DNA from: Terriglobia bacterium
Lineage (GTDB): Bacteria; Acidobacteriota; Terriglobia; Bryobacterales; Bryobacteraceae
Assembly: GCA_025363475.1 (NCBI GenBank)
Contig: JANYDS010000018.1
Span: forward strand, 62,001 to 126,000
Direction: 5' to 3'
DNA length: 64,000 nucleotides
In this document: piece by piece, positions 40,763-50,900 of the stretch
Numbering within the stretch: the first letter of the stretch is position 1
Layout: each line of letters starts with the position of its first letter
Program-made: the position numbers and the translations under genes
The notes under the pieces: model-generated
What the model was told of the DNA's origin: nothing
Databases searched by the model: none
Seen by the model: only the letters and a program-made list of their open reading frames with translations

Positions 40763-41137
40763 ATGAAAAAACGCTTCTCCCGATTTCTTACCATTGCCGC
40801 GGCCACACTGATTCTGGCTGTTGCAGCTTTCGCGGCCCCTGTTGACGGCACCTGGACCGGCACACTCGCCACTCCCAACGGGGACTTTCCCCAGGTGTTC
40901 AAGCTGAAGGCCGATGGTGCCAGGCTGACCGGCACCATGGCTGGCCTTGACGGCGCAGACATTCAGATCACGGACGGCAAGATCGACGGCACGAAGGTTT
41001 CCTTCAGCGTCAAGCTGAGTTTCAGTGGCAACGATATCGTTCTCAACTACAACGGCGTTGTGGCAGACGACAAGATCACTTTTGCCGGTGAAGCGATGGG
41101 CCAGGCCTTTGAAGTTGTCGTAACCAAAGCCAAATAG
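40763..41137 (+). CDS. Small secreted protein, GTWT-type family (second copy)
   Basis: The 124-residue product has a signal peptide (FLTIAAATLILAVAAFA) and a beta-rich domain starting VDGTWTGTLATPNGDF and containing ARLTGTMAG. It is a paralogue of the protein at 838-1170. I do not know its function. It has an ordinary promoter and an AAAGGAG site 11 nt before the ATG. It converges on the amidohydrolase gene with 16 bases between stops, where a short CCCCG/CGGGG hairpin lies. Confidence 0.78.
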   Translation: MKKRFSRFLTIAAATLILAVAAFAAPVDGTWTGTLATPNGDFPQVFKLKADGARLTGTMAGLDGADIQITDGKIDGTKVSFSVKLSFSGNDIVLNYNGVVADDKITFAGEAMGQAFEVVVTKAK

Positions 41138-41153
41138 TTCGGTACTTCCCCGT

Positions 41154-42521
41154 TTAACGGGGTTTCTGCCAGACGGCTAGCATCGCATCGCGGTCGACGG
41201 GAACCCCGTTTAAGTAAACCTTTTCTATTTTCCTGCTATTTTTAATACTCTCCAGCGGGTTCGCGGCAAGCACGATGAAGTCCGCGCTCTTCCCTGCTCT
41301 CAAACTCCCTTTATCTTTAAGCCCCAATAGTTCTGCTGGTCGGCTGGTTGCAGCGATAATGGCTTCGGCGGGCGTGATGCCCAGTTGCACGTAGCGGGCG
41401 ATCTCGTGATGGTCAGCGATGCCGAAGGTGCTGCGCGCGGAAATTCCGGCGTCGGTGCCAAGTACCAGGCGGGCGCCCGCAGCAATCATTTTTGGAAAGT
41501 TGTTGGCGAGCATTGCCTCGCGTGTCTGGTAAGCGGCCGAAGCCGGTCCACACGATGATGCGCTGACTGCTGCGACGAATTTGGCGGGCAAGGTTTTCTC
41601 CATGAGCGGGTCCATCGCAGGGTCATGTTCGCAGATTTCACTGCGGTCGCTGAGGCCCATCACGGTAGTCCAATAAGGCTTGTGCTGGCGGATCAGCGAC
41701 AGCAGTTCCTCATCAACCTTTTCATTACCGACGATATGGACCAGGACGTCAGCCCCGGCGCGGACTACAGCCTTCTGGTCTTCGAGAGCGATGGCGTGGG
41801 CTTGCACGATCATGTGGTGATGGTGGGCTTCGTCGATGACGGCGTTATAGACCTCAGGCGTCATTTTTGGATAGGTGCCCCGCCGGTCATCTACCCAGAT
41901 TTTGACGCTCGGCAAATGGTGCGCGGCCATACTGCGGACAGCAGCACGGGCTTCGGCCGCAGTTGAGACTTCATAGACGGCACGGGTTACTTTGGTACCA
42001 CGCAGCAGGATGGCGTCCGGGCCACCATTGGGCGGGGCCATTCCCGGGACAAAGAGTAACCGCGACGCGACGCCGAATTTCCCGCCAGCCTGATCTTTTT
42101 GAAACTGGAGTGACGAATCTGTCGGGCTGCTGCCGACGGTCTGTGTGACGCTAACACCGTAGTAGAGTTCCCGCCGCAGATGATCTGCGATGTTTTCCGG
42201 CGAGTAGTTTTCCGGAGCCCAGTTTTCATCTCCCGCCGCGCTGAAGCCTTCGTAGCCGATGTGGACATGGGAGTTGATCATGGCAGGCATAACGGTTTTG
42301 CCGGTGAGATCGACGCGGGATGCATTGCGAGGGGTGCGAATGCTGCCTTTGGTCCCGACCGCTTGAATGCGCCCGTTCCGGACCAGAAACGCGCCGTTTT
42401 CGATGACGGGGCTGGAGTCGCCGATGATCAACCGGGCGCCTTCATAGAGCGTGGGCGAGGTTTGGGCGAAAGCAAGGCAAGAGACGCTGAGAACGGCAGT
42501 GACGAGCTTCATACAGCTCAA
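41154..42521 (-). CDS. Secreted amidohydrolase, imidazolonepropionase-like
   Basis: The 455-residue protein has a signal peptide (about residues 1-19) and a metal-dependent amidohydrolase barrel. HxH is in INSHVHIGYEG, the possible carboxylated Lys in SVKIWVDD, further His in VQAHAIA and LVHIVGN, and the Asp in LVLGTDAGIS. The C-terminal beta-domain carries GSLRAGKSADFIVL. The substrate is unknown; secreted relatives include dipeptidases and Xaa-Pro type enzymes. A TAGACT hexamer lies 8 nt before the ATG (42530-42535, minus strand). Confidence 0.9.
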   Translation of the reverse strand: MSCMKLVTAVLSVSCLAFAQTSPTLYEGARLIIGDSSPVIENGAFLVRNGRIQAVGTKGSIRTPRNASRVDLTGKTVMPAMINSHVHIGYEGFSAAGDENWAPENYSPENIADHLRRELYYGVSVTQTVGSSPTDSSLQFQKDQAGGKFGVASRLLFVPGMAPPNGGPDAILLRGTKVTRAVYEVSTAAEARAAVRSMAAHHLPSVKIWVDDRRGTYPKMTPEVYNAVIDEAHHHHMIVQAHAIALEDQKAVVRAGADVLVHIVGNEKVDEELLSLIRQHKPYWTTVMGLSDRSEICEHDPAMDPLMEKTLPAKFVAAVSASSCGPASAAYQTREAMLANNFPKMIAAGARLVLGTDAGISARSTFGIADHHEIARYVQLGITPAEAIIAATSRPAELLGLKDKGSLRAGKSADFIVLAANPLESIKNSRKIEKVYLNGVPVDRDAMLAVWQKPR

Positions 42522-42613
42522 GTCTATTTCACGCCGACATAGCCTTTACAAATCAAGGGGCGGTGTCATAGTGAATGGAGGCGAAATATCCAGATTTTCG
42601 TTAAAAGCGTGCA

Positions 42614-43894
42614 ATGACAGACCCGGTAGACCTTAAGACGCTTTCCGTAAGAGAAAGCGAACAAGTTGAGTGGAAAGAGAACGTCGCCGATACAGACGAC
42701 GTTGCCGAAACCCTCTCTGCGTTTGCCAACGACTGGTCTAACCTCGGTGGCGGCTATGTTGTCTGCGGGGCGAAAGAAGAAAAGGACGAATACGGCTTTC
42801 CGAAGATTGCGATAGTGGGACTTTCCGCGTCGAGAATCAAGGAAGTTGAAGGCAAAGTTCTTGCCGCATGCAGGGACAGGGTTTCACCTTCCATTGCGCC
42901 ACTAGTCCAGGAACTGCCCACGGAGTTTCCTGACAAGCGTGTACTTGTATTCATCATGCCCGCAACCAGAACCGCTCACCTTTTCCGAAGGCGCGATGGG
43001 GCGGGAAAGCACTATGTGCGAATCAGCAGAGAGACAAGAGAAGCACGGAACGGCATCCTTCGAGAGCTTCTTGTGCGTAAAGGGATCACTGAAGAGTGGG
43101 ACAGGCGCCCGTGCACTACCGCGACGATTAATGATCTGGACCTGCTGGCGTTGAGGGATGCGCTCCAGCGCATGAATGTTTTTCATCCGGATCGCGGAAT
43201 CGATGAGTATTTGTCCGACGAACGTTCGTTGAGCCCTTTTGTCCCGCCCCTATGCTTCCGCGAACCGCTGACAGATACATTCCGACCGCGTAACTTTGCC
43301 ATGCTGTTGTTCGGCCGGAACCTCCAATTTCACATACCCGGGGCGTACGCGCTTTTCTCGGTCTATCCCGGTATTGACCGCTCTGAGTCACACGCCGAGC
43401 GGTATGAACTCTCCGGTACCCTGGTGGACCAGGCGCGCCGACTGGTCGAACTGCTGGACATGCAATCCTACGTTGCATTCGACAAGACAAACCGGGCATC
43501 TCCGAACGCCGTCAAGTATCCGCCTCAGGCCCTGCATGAGGCCATGATCAACGCGCTTGCTCACCGCGACTATGAAATTGCCGAACCCACCCGTACAACG
43601 GTTTTTTCAGACCGTATTGAGGTTTTGTCACCCGGGTCCTTGCCCACCGGAGTGCTGATCGACCAGTTGCGAAAAGGCCAGTCTCCGGCGAAATGGAGGA
43701 ATCAGAGCCTCGCCTGGTTCCTGAACCGGCTGCAACTTGCGCAGGCTGAAGGCCAGGGAATTCCAACAATCCTGCGCTCCATGCGTGAAGAGGGCTGTCC
43801 TCCTCCGCAGTTTGAAGTGAGCGAAACCCGCGTGGTCTGTCTGCTCCCTGCCCATCCGCGGCACGGCCTGGTGCGGGAACGCCAGCTTTTATAG
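42614..43894 (+). CDS. AlbA_2 (Schlafen-type) and GHKL-ATPase domain protein
   Basis: The 426-residue cytoplasmic protein has an N-terminal AlbA_2/Schlafen-type DNA-binding domain (about 10-140: ESEQVEWKENV, GGGYVVCGAKEE, KHYVRISRETREARNG) and a C-terminal HATPase_c_4 domain (about 300-400: PPQALHEAMINALAHRDYE, FSDRIEVLSPG, NQSLAWFLNRLQLAQAEGQGIP). Such proteins are usually called putative transcription regulators or ATP-dependent helicase-related proteins; some sit in defence islands. Here the neighbours are metabolic, so no defence role can be argued from context. It ends before a bidirectional terminator. Confidence 0.88.
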   Translation: MTDPVDLKTLSVRESEQVEWKENVADTDDVAETLSAFANDWSNLGGGYVVCGAKEEKDEYGFPKIAIVGLSASRIKEVEGKVLAACRDRVSPSIAPLVQELPTEFPDKRVLVFIMPATRTAHLFRRRDGAGKHYVRISRETREARNGILRELLVRKGITEEWDRRPCTTATINDLDLLALRDALQRMNVFHPDRGIDEYLSDERSLSPFVPPLCFREPLTDTFRPRNFAMLLFGRNLQFHIPGAYALFSVYPGIDRSESHAERYELSGTLVDQARRLVELLDMQSYVAFDKTNRASPNAVKYPPQALHEAMINALAHRDYEIAEPTRTTVFSDRIEVLSPGSLPTGVLIDQLRKGQSPAKWRNQSLAWFLNRLQLAQAEGQGIPTILRSMREEGCPPPQFEVSETRVVCLLPAHPRHGLVRERQLL

Positions 43895-43935
43895 CAAAGA
43901 ATTGAAAACATAGGGCCTTGCTTGCCCTGCACCAC

Positions 43936-43972
43936 AAAAAAGCCCCGATCCTGCGACCGGGGCTTTTCTTTT
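43936..43972. terminator. Bidirectional intrinsic terminator
   Basis: AAAAGCCCCG (43938-43947) and CGGGGCTTTT (43958-43967) form a 10-bp stem around a 10-nt loop, with A-run before and T-run after. It serves both the AlbA_2 gene and convergent glnA. Confidence 0.9.
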
Positions 43973-43990
43973 TCACGTCCTTGATCCAGT

Positions 43991-45421
43991 TTAGAACTGG
44001 TTCCAGAGGTACTGATTGTAAACCTCGTGGTGGAACTGAACTTCCTGCGGTTTCACAATAGTCCCCAGCAAACGCGGGCAACGATCCGCCGACGCTTTCT
44101 TCAGATCCAGATAACGATCCTTCACATCCTCACCAAACAGCGTGGTCATCCAGGCCGAATTCTTGAAGTCCGTTGAAGCATCGTAAATGTTGTCCGGCAG
44201 ATAGCGCTTAGCGGTACGCAGGCCCTTCATCGTAGAAATATTGCCGTCAATTCCCGTCTTGAAGATGCTGTAAAGCACCATGTACGGGTTGGCATCCGGG
44301 GCCACCGCGCGGACTTCAATGCGCGAACTTTTTTCGTTCCCGATCGGCACACGAACCATGGAACCACGATCAACCGCCGAGGCAATGATCTGGTTCGGGG
44401 CTTCAAAATGCGGATCAAGGCGACGATACGCATTCACGCTGGGGTTCAAAACCAAACACATATCGTTGCCGGCAGTGAGAATACGGTCAACAAACTTCCA
44501 GGCGAACTTACTGATTTTTTCCTCGCCGGCCGGATCCCAGAACAAGTTCTTCTTGCCTTTGGAAATGGAAACGTTGGTGTGCATACCGCTGCCGTTCACA
44601 CCAACTACCGGCTTCGGCAGGAAGCTGGCGGTCATACCCATATTGCGCGCAACCTGACGGCACAGGAACTTGTAAAGCTGAATCTGATCAGCCGCAGTCA
44701 CCACGTCGCTATAGGTGTAATTGATTTCAAACTGCGACGGCGCAACTTCCGGATGATCTTTCTCATTCTCGAAGCCCATCGCCCGCTGTACTTCAGCCGC
44801 TCGGTCAATGAACGTCCGCAGATCGTCACCGGGGAGCGAATGATAATAGCCACCGGTGTTGACGTATTCAAACTTGCCCGTCTCATTGAAGTGGCGCTCG
44901 GCATCCATACCCTTAAACAGGAAGCCTTCAATTTCGTTGGCAGCATTCAGCGTGTAATCGTTGGTGGCACGCTGCGCCGCCGCATATGATTTCAAAACGC
45001 CGCGGATGTCGCCAATGTAAGGGCTGCCGTCTTTGTCGATGACTTCACCGAAGATGAGGACCTTGCCCGCACCGAAATAATCGGCCGGAGCCCAGTAGAA
45101 AGCATTCCAGTCGAGGCGCAGACGCAGATCACTTTCCTTCTGCGCAGTAAAACCGCGGATGGAAGACCCGTCGAACGTCAGGTTGTCATAGCTCTTTACG
45201 AGAAACTTCTTATCGTAATCAAGCATGTGCAGGCGACCTTCCAGATCGCTGAACAAAACGGTGACGGCTTTGATGCCCTTTTCGTCGGTCAGATACTTGA
45301 GCCGCTCTTCCTGGAGAGCCTCAATGGGAACCCGTGCGTGGCGCTGCGCTTTCGCATTCAGATTCAGTTCTTCGAGCTGCGCATAGGGCAGGCTCAGGAA
45401 TTCCTGGAGTAGGTTTGACAT
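43991..45421 (-). CDS. glnA: Type I glutamine synthetase
   Basis: GlnA makes glutamine from glutamate, ammonia and ATP in the cytoplasm. The 476-residue protein shows FDGSSIRGF, NEIEGFLF-type metal ligands, HPEVAPSQFEINY, VVGVNGSGMHTN and an ATP-loop region near DRGSMVRVPIG. A Tyr in DNIYDAS sits near where GSI-beta enzymes are adenylylated (NLYDL), but the surroundings differ, so control by adenylylation is doubtful. No Shine-Dalgarno is seen. A promoter with 17-bp spacing lies just upstream. No glnB or glnE is in the window. Confidence 0.95.
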   Translation of the reverse strand: MSNLLQEFLSLPYAQLEELNLNAKAQRHARVPIEALQEERLKYLTDEKGIKAVTVLFSDLEGRLHMLDYDKKFLVKSYDNLTFDGSSIRGFTAQKESDLRLRLDWNAFYWAPADYFGAGKVLIFGEVIDKDGSPYIGDIRGVLKSYAAAQRATNDYTLNAANEIEGFLFKGMDAERHFNETGKFEYVNTGGYYHSLPGDDLRTFIDRAAEVQRAMGFENEKDHPEVAPSQFEINYTYSDVVTAADQIQLYKFLCRQVARNMGMTASFLPKPVVGVNGSGMHTNVSISKGKKNLFWDPAGEEKISKFAWKFVDRILTAGNDMCLVLNPSVNAYRRLDPHFEAPNQIIASAVDRGSMVRVPIGNEKSSRIEVRAVAPDANPYMVLYSIFKTGIDGNISTMKGLRTAKRYLPDNIYDASTDFKNSAWMTTLFGEDVKDRYLDLKKASADRCPRLLGTIVKPQEVQFHHEVYNQYLWNQF

Positions 45422-45446
45422 AAGCTTCGGGGGTTACGAACCTTTG

Positions 45447-45475
45447 ATTATGCCGAATCGGCTGGACGCCCGCAA
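45447..45475 (-). promoter_or_regulatory. Sigma-70-like promoter of glnA
   Basis: On the minus strand, TTGCGG (45470-45475), 17-bp spacer, CATAAT (45447-45452). The start point would be about 20 nt before the glnA ATG, giving a very short leader without Shine-Dalgarno. Confidence 0.5.
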
Positions 45476-45573
45476 CAGATTTGGCCATCCGTATGGATAG
45501 GTAATTTCTATCTGCATGATTTGCGATGCTGATGGAACCATCTTTAATTAGCCGATTCAACCTGCCACCTGGA

Positions 45574-45579
45574 TACCAT
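45574..45579 (+). promoter_or_regulatory. Pribnow-like hexamer before a GTG start
   Basis: TACCAT ends exactly 6 nt before GTG 45586, supporting that GTG as a leaderless start for the small membrane protein. Confidence 0.4.
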
Positions 45580-45585
45580 GGGCCT

Positions 45586-45954
45586 GTGCGAACCGTTATC
45601 GCCTGCGTCATGGTCGCCCTGCTCGTTCTGCCGGCAGTCGCACAAAAAGACGTCAGGAACCAGGTTGGAGCCATACCGATCGGTAAAGGAATCACGGTGG
45701 AAACCAAAGATGGCCGTAAACTCCACGGCCACCTCAGCAGCATCGAGGCCGACTCGTTTTCATTGCGAGAGGTAGATCAGCAAATCCTAATGACCGTCCG
45801 TTACGAAGAGGCCACCAAAATCTCGCGCGGCTTTGGGCATAAGGGTTTCGCCGGCCAGCGCGTCGACCCGCGCCGAAGCCTCATTGTAGGCGTGGTGGTA
45901 GTCGGAGCGCTGCTGGCCCGGGTGTTTGGCACCGTACTTTCAGACCATTCCTAG
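45586..45954 (+). CDS. Small exported or membrane protein with Sm/SH3-like segment
   Basis: Starting at GTG 45586 gives 122 residues: a signal peptide or anchor ([20 protein letters not shown]), a small beta domain ([20 protein letters not shown] and [10 protein letters not shown], resembling an Sm-like strand pattern), and a C-terminal hydrophobic helix ([18 protein letters not shown]). The family is not recognised. An in-frame ATG at 45526 is possible but would add 20 residues without signal-peptide character, and the TACCAT box favours the GTG. It converges on the malate synthase gene, overlapping its stop by 4 bases. Confidence 0.65.
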   Translation: MRTVIACVMVALLVLPAVAQKDVRNQVGAIPIGKGITVETKDGRKLHGHLSSIEADSFSLREVDQQILMTVRYEEATKISRGFGHKGFAGQRVDPRRSLIVGVVVVGALLARVFGTVLSDHS

Positions 45955-47477
45955 TCGAGGTACTCATACGCCGGCAGCGTCAGAAACTCACTGAACTCAC
46001 TGTCGAGCATCATCTTGCCGAAAATGTCCGCCGCAATTTTGAATTTTCCGTTCGGATTATCTGCATGGCGTGCTGTTTCAGAAGCCAGGATGCCCTTAAC
46101 CAGTTCCGGCGTAACCACGCGGCCGTCATCCAGCTTTGCGCCGTGTTTCGCCCACTGCCAAACCTGCGCGCGGGAAATTTCCGCCGTCGCCGCATCTTCC
46201 ATCAAGTTGTAAATGGGTACTGCCCCATTACCGCGCAGCCACGCTTCCAGATATTGGATGCCGACGTCGATATTCAGCCGCACTCCGTCCTCCGTGATGG
46301 TTCCCGCCGGGATCGCAAGCAAATCAGCCGCAGTCACGCGAACTTCCTCACGCTTCCGGTCAATCTGATTCGCCTGCGGCATGAATTCATCAAACACCTG
46401 CTTTGCAACCGTGACCAGAGCAGGATGGGCGACCCAAGTCCCGTCATGGCCGGCTTTGACTTCGCGCAGTTTATCGAGCCGCACCTTTTCCAGCGCCGCA
46501 TCATTGGCCGCCGGGTCATTCTTAATCGGAATCTGCGCCGCCATGCCACCCATCGCATGAATGCCCCGCTTGTGACAGGTCTGGATCAGCAAATCCACAT
46601 ACGACGCCAGAAAATGCACCGTCATCGTCACCTGCGCGCGATTCGGCAGCATAAAGTCAGGACGGTTGCGGAACTTCTTAATGAAGCTGAAAATGTAATC
46701 CCAGCGACCACAGTTCAAACCAGCCGAATGATCCTTTAACTCCCACAGGATCTCGTTCATTTCGAACGCGGCGAGAATGGTTTCAATCAGCACCGTAGCG
46801 CGGATGGACCCCTGCGGAATCCCCAGATAATCCTGCGTGAAAACAAACACGTCATTCCACAGCCGGGCTTCCAGGTGAGATTCGATTTTGGGCAGATAGA
46901 AGTACGGTCCGCTGCCGCGCTTCAGAAGTTCGGCAGCGTTGTGGAACATGTAGAGGCCGAAATCGTACAAGCCGCCAGAAATCTGCTCGCCATCCACCAG
47001 ATAGTGCTTTTCAAGAAGATGCCAGCCGCGAGGGCGAACCAGCAGCACGGCAGTCTTCTCATTAAGCTGGTAGGTCTTGCCTTCCGGGCTGGTGAAACCA
47101 ATTTCGCGCCGGATGGCATCACGCAGGTTGACCTGCCCATCAACCACATTGCGACCGGTAGGTGAATTCGCATCCTCAAAATCGGCCATGAAAACACTGG
47201 CACCGCAATTGAGAGCGTTTATGATCATCTTGCGATCAACCGGGCCGGTAATTTCCACGCGCCGGTCCGTAAGATCTGCCGGGATGGGAGCTACCGTCCA
47301 GGCAGATTCGCGGATTTCACGAGTCTCCGGCAAAAAATCAGGTAGCGCTCCGTTGTCAATTGCCTGCTGACGGACCACCCGCCGGGCGAGCAATTCCACA
47401 CGCCGACCGTTGAACTTGCGGTGCAAGTCATCCAGAAAAGCCTTCGCGGCTGGAGAAAGAATATCGTTGTCAGTCAT
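45951..47477 (-). CDS. aceB: Malate synthase A
   Basis: The 508-residue enzyme condenses glyoxylate and acetyl-CoA to malate. Family motifs are clear: [13 protein letters not shown] with catalytic-region acids, [53 protein letters not shown] and [19 protein letters not shown]. The length fits the A isoform. Isocitrate lyase is not in this window, so whether it works in a glyoxylate shunt or in glyoxylate disposal cannot be said. It lies 3 bases after the FmdB-like gene, on the same strand, so they may be cotranscribed. Confidence 0.96.
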   Translation of the reverse strand: MTDNDILSPAAKAFLDDLHRKFNGRRVELLARRVVRQQAIDNGALPDFLPETREIRESAWTVAPIPADLTDRRVEITGPVDRKMIINALNCGASVFMADFEDANSPTGRNVVDGQVNLRDAIRREIGFTSPEGKTYQLNEKTAVLLVRPRGWHLLEKHYLVDGEQISGGLYDFGLYMFHNAAELLKRGSGPYFYLPKIESHLEARLWNDVFVFTQDYLGIPQGSIRATVLIETILAAFEMNEILWELKDHSAGLNCGRWDYIFSFIKKFRNRPDFMLPNRAQVTMTVHFLASYVDLLIQTCHKRGIHAMGGMAAQIPIKNDPAANDAALEKVRLDKLREVKAGHDGTWVAHPALVTVAKQVFDEFMPQANQIDRKREEVRVTAADLLAIPAGTITEDGVRLNIDVGIQYLEAWLRGNGAVPIYNLMEDAATAEISRAQVWQWAKHGAKLDDGRVVTPELVKGILASETARHADNPNGKFKIAADIFGKMMLDSEFSEFLTLPAYEYLD

Positions 47478-47480
47478 GGC

Positions 47481-47711
47481 TTAATTCCTGGTACACATTC
47501 CGGGGGTCCCGCACATTCCTGCCGGGCACCCGCCTTGTGTCGCCGAGGCGCTGGCTGAAGCTCCGGCCCGGGCCGCAAACGTGGAATATTCCTGCTGCAG
47601 GTGTTTGCCGCCACAGGCCGGGCAACCGGTTGCGCAGGCGTCTTCGCTGCGGCGCACCAGCTTTTCAAATTTGTCGCCACAGGCTTCACATCGGTATTCG
47701 TAGATCGGCAT
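47481..47711 (-). CDS. FmdB-family zinc-ribbon protein
   Basis: The 76-residue protein begins [20 protein letters not shown] and has a second CxxC in [10 protein letters not shown], the zinc ribbon of FmdB/putative regulatory proteins. A Gly/Ala/Ser stretch and a Cys-rich C-terminus ([14 protein letters not shown]) follow. Its role is unknown in most bacteria. I chose the ATG at 47711 because the family begins MPxYEYxC; a start 24 codons earlier is not supported. It precedes malate synthase by 3 bases. Confidence 0.88.
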   Translation of the reverse strand: MPIYEYRCEACGDKFEKLVRRSEDACATGCPACGGKHLQQEYSTFAARAGASASASATQGGCPAGMCGTPGMCTRN

Positions 47712-47829
47712 AAAGGTCTTACCCAATCTTATCTCGGGCAGTCGCAGGGCGCAGGCATTGCTGCACGATGAAACCGTTATCAATTGAACATCAACAAAAT
47801 CTTATGCTTTACCACCACAGAGTTAGGTA

Positions 47830-47858
47830 TTGACACCCTGTGACAAAAGCGAAAGAAT
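47830..47858 (+). promoter_or_regulatory. Sigma-70-like promoter of the receptor gene
   Basis: TTGACA (47830-47835), 17-bp spacer, AAGAAT (47853-47858). The leader to the ATG at 47924 is about 58 nt and holds AGGGAGAG as a Shine-Dalgarno. Confidence 0.6.
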
Positions 47859-47923
47859 AACGGGGAGTTTTACTCTTGGGGCTTTGGCTCAGGTTAGAAA
47901 CAATTCGCTAAAAAGGGAGAGAC

Positions 47924-50900
47924 ATGTCCAGACTGACATCTTCGTTGATGATCGCTGTATTGAGTTTTACGGCTGCCGCAGGCAGTATGTTCGCTCAATC
48001 CTCGACCGGGACGATCGTAGGCACAGTAACTGACGCGTCGGGAGCAGTTGTACCGGCCGCGGCACTCACAATCACAAATAAGGCAAACTCTGCCGCACGC
48101 AGTGTTGTCGCAGACGACGCCGGTACATACAGCGCCCCGGCTTTGGCCGCGGGCGAATACGAAGTAAAAGCAGAGAAGGCAGGTTTCAAGACTGCCCTGC
48201 GCGACGCAACCGTACAGGCAGGCGGCAACATCAGTGTGAACATCGCACTCTCAATTGGTTCCGCCAGCGAAGTGGTAACGATCGAAGCGGCCTCCGCGCA
48301 GATCAACTATGAAAGCAACGCGATTCAGGGTGTAATTGACCGGTCTTCGGTCCAAGATCTGCCGCTGAACGGACGCAGCTTTATGCAACTTGCGGTGCTG
48401 GAACCAGGTGTCACCATCTCCAGCGGTTCTACGGCGCAGTTCAACAACCTGTTTACCGTGAGCGTCCTTGGTGCTGGAAACCGCACCGCGTTCACCGTTG
48501 ACGGCGGGAACATTTCGGACAATATTGATACCGGCGGCGGCTCGGCTTCCATGAACATTTCTCAGGATGTAATTCAGGAATTCCAGCTGTCAACCGTAAA
48601 CTTTGATTTGGCGACGCCCATCAGCATCGGCGGCGCGATTAACGTTGTCACCCGCTCGGGCAGCAACGAACTGCATGGCAGCGCGTATTTCTACTTCCGC
48701 GACCATAACATGTCGGCTTATCCCGGTTTGCAGCGCCAGTCGATCACGAACGACCCGTTTTTCGTCCGTCGCAACCCCGGCGGCACCATTGGCGGACCGA
48801 TCAAAAAAGACAAATTGTTCTTCTTCGTCAACAACGAACGCATCAATCAGGTTCAGTCCATCATCAGCCAGGCAATCGGTTTTGCTCCCGGTACTGTTGA
48901 CAACCTGACCGGCGTTTACAGAAGCCCGTACAAAGGCAATCAGGTAACTGCCCGCGTAGACTACCGGATCTCCGAAAAACACATTCTTTTCGCCCGCTAC
49001 TCACATGACGGTAACAGCGGCTTCGGTCAGGTGTTCTCGCCGCAGGCGAGCCCCTCCAACTGGGTAAAGAACCTGAATTGGGCGGACCAGAGCATCATCG
49101 GTCTCACCAGCACGCTGACGCCGCGGCTCGTCAACGATACCCGTATTCAGTACATGTACTGGAGCAATCATAACCTTCAGCCAACCGCAGCTGACTGCCC
49201 TGAACCCTCCTGTATTGGTGCAGGTCTGCCAGCCCTGCTGGCTATCGTGGGCAGCAATCTGGGTTTTGGCGGCGCAGCGATTGGCGCCAACCCGAATGCT
49301 CCACAGACGCGCAACACGCGCCGCTACGAAATTAACGAAACGATGACATGGCAGGTTGGCGCACACCGTATTAAGTTTGGCGGCGATGTCAACCGTCAGG
49401 GCACAAGCGGCCAGTGGGGCTTCTGCACTCCCTATTGCGAAGGCGTACTGGCTCCGGGCAACAACACTTATGCCTTCATCGGAGTCAGCGCTCCTTCCAC
49501 ACCGATTACGAAGACGTCGGATTTCTATAACCTGCCGTTCTTTAGCCTCGCCAGCGGTATCTTCACCGGTATCGGCGTCGGCCCGTCGAACCAGACCCCG
49601 CTCTACCTGAAGGGTTCCAGCACTTATGAGAGCCAGTACCGCGCTTTCGTTCAGGACACATGGAAGTTCCGTCCGAACCTGACGCTCAACTATGGCATTG
49701 CGTGGAACGCGCAGATCGGGTACTTCACCCCTCTGCCGCAGGCTCCCTTCCTGACTCCGATCATTGAATCGCAGTTCGGCACGGGACACATGGGTATCAC
49801 CCCGAACAACACGAAAGACTTCTCACCTTCCATCGGCTTCGCATGGAGCCCAGGCAAGGCTGGCAAGACTGTCATTCGTGGCGGGGCTGGTATCTATTGG
49901 GATGTCGTACCTGGCTATTATCACCTCCGCACTCCGGCGGCGAATGGTCCGCTCGGCGACGGTCGTTCTACTTTGAGCTCCTTGGCCTTCACGAATATCT
50001 TCCCCGGCATCATCTCCAACGGCGTGGGTTTGCCCGTTGGCGCACCGATCCCGGTGGGACAGATCACCAACCTGACACTCGGTCAGTTTGACCAGATCTA
50101 CAAACAGCAGATCGATTTGATCACTGCCAAGTTGTCGCCGATTCCGCCCAGCAGCGGTGCGTTCACAACGACCGGGATTGATGTATCGAAGTCGGCCATC
50201 GAGATTTTCCCGCCTTCATATCCGGTTGCCCGAAGCTATCAGATTTCGATTGGCGCACAGCGTGACCTGAGCCATGGTTACGTTCTCACTGCGGATTACG
50301 CAATGCGCCAGGGCGAGAACCTCAGCCAGGGCGAACTCGACTACAACCTCAACAGCCGGTATATTGCCGGTGTGGCCACTCCCGTCATCCCCACCTGTAA
50401 GGCAGCCCAGTTGTTTGTTGTCGGTCAGCAGTGCTCAGCGGGTGCCATCACCTTCTGGACACCCCAGGGCCGTTCGCGTTATAACGGCCTGCTCATGAAA
50501 CTGAACAAGCGGATGTCAAACCATTACAGCTTTATCGCTTCGTATCAGCTCGCCGGACAGCGTGCCAGCACTGGTGTTCAGGATCTTCTGAACCGCGGCG
50601 GCAGCTACGCTCCGAGCCTTGCACGGCAGACCTTGAACGTTGCCGGGACCGTACACATGATGTGGGGTATCGATCTGAGCGTTAACTCGTCGGCAATCAG
50701 CAAGTCGCCGATTAATGTTACGGTCGCAAGTCTCTTTCCGGTCGGCAGCGCACCCGCCAGCACCAGCGGTGCATTCCCGCTGCCTACTCTGGGCCTGAAC
50801 TGCCTCAACGTTGGCTGCGGCAAGTCCGACCTTTCGGCCGCCGTTGATACCTTTAACTCGACGATCGCAGGCACCAAGAACGCACAGAACAATACGATTC

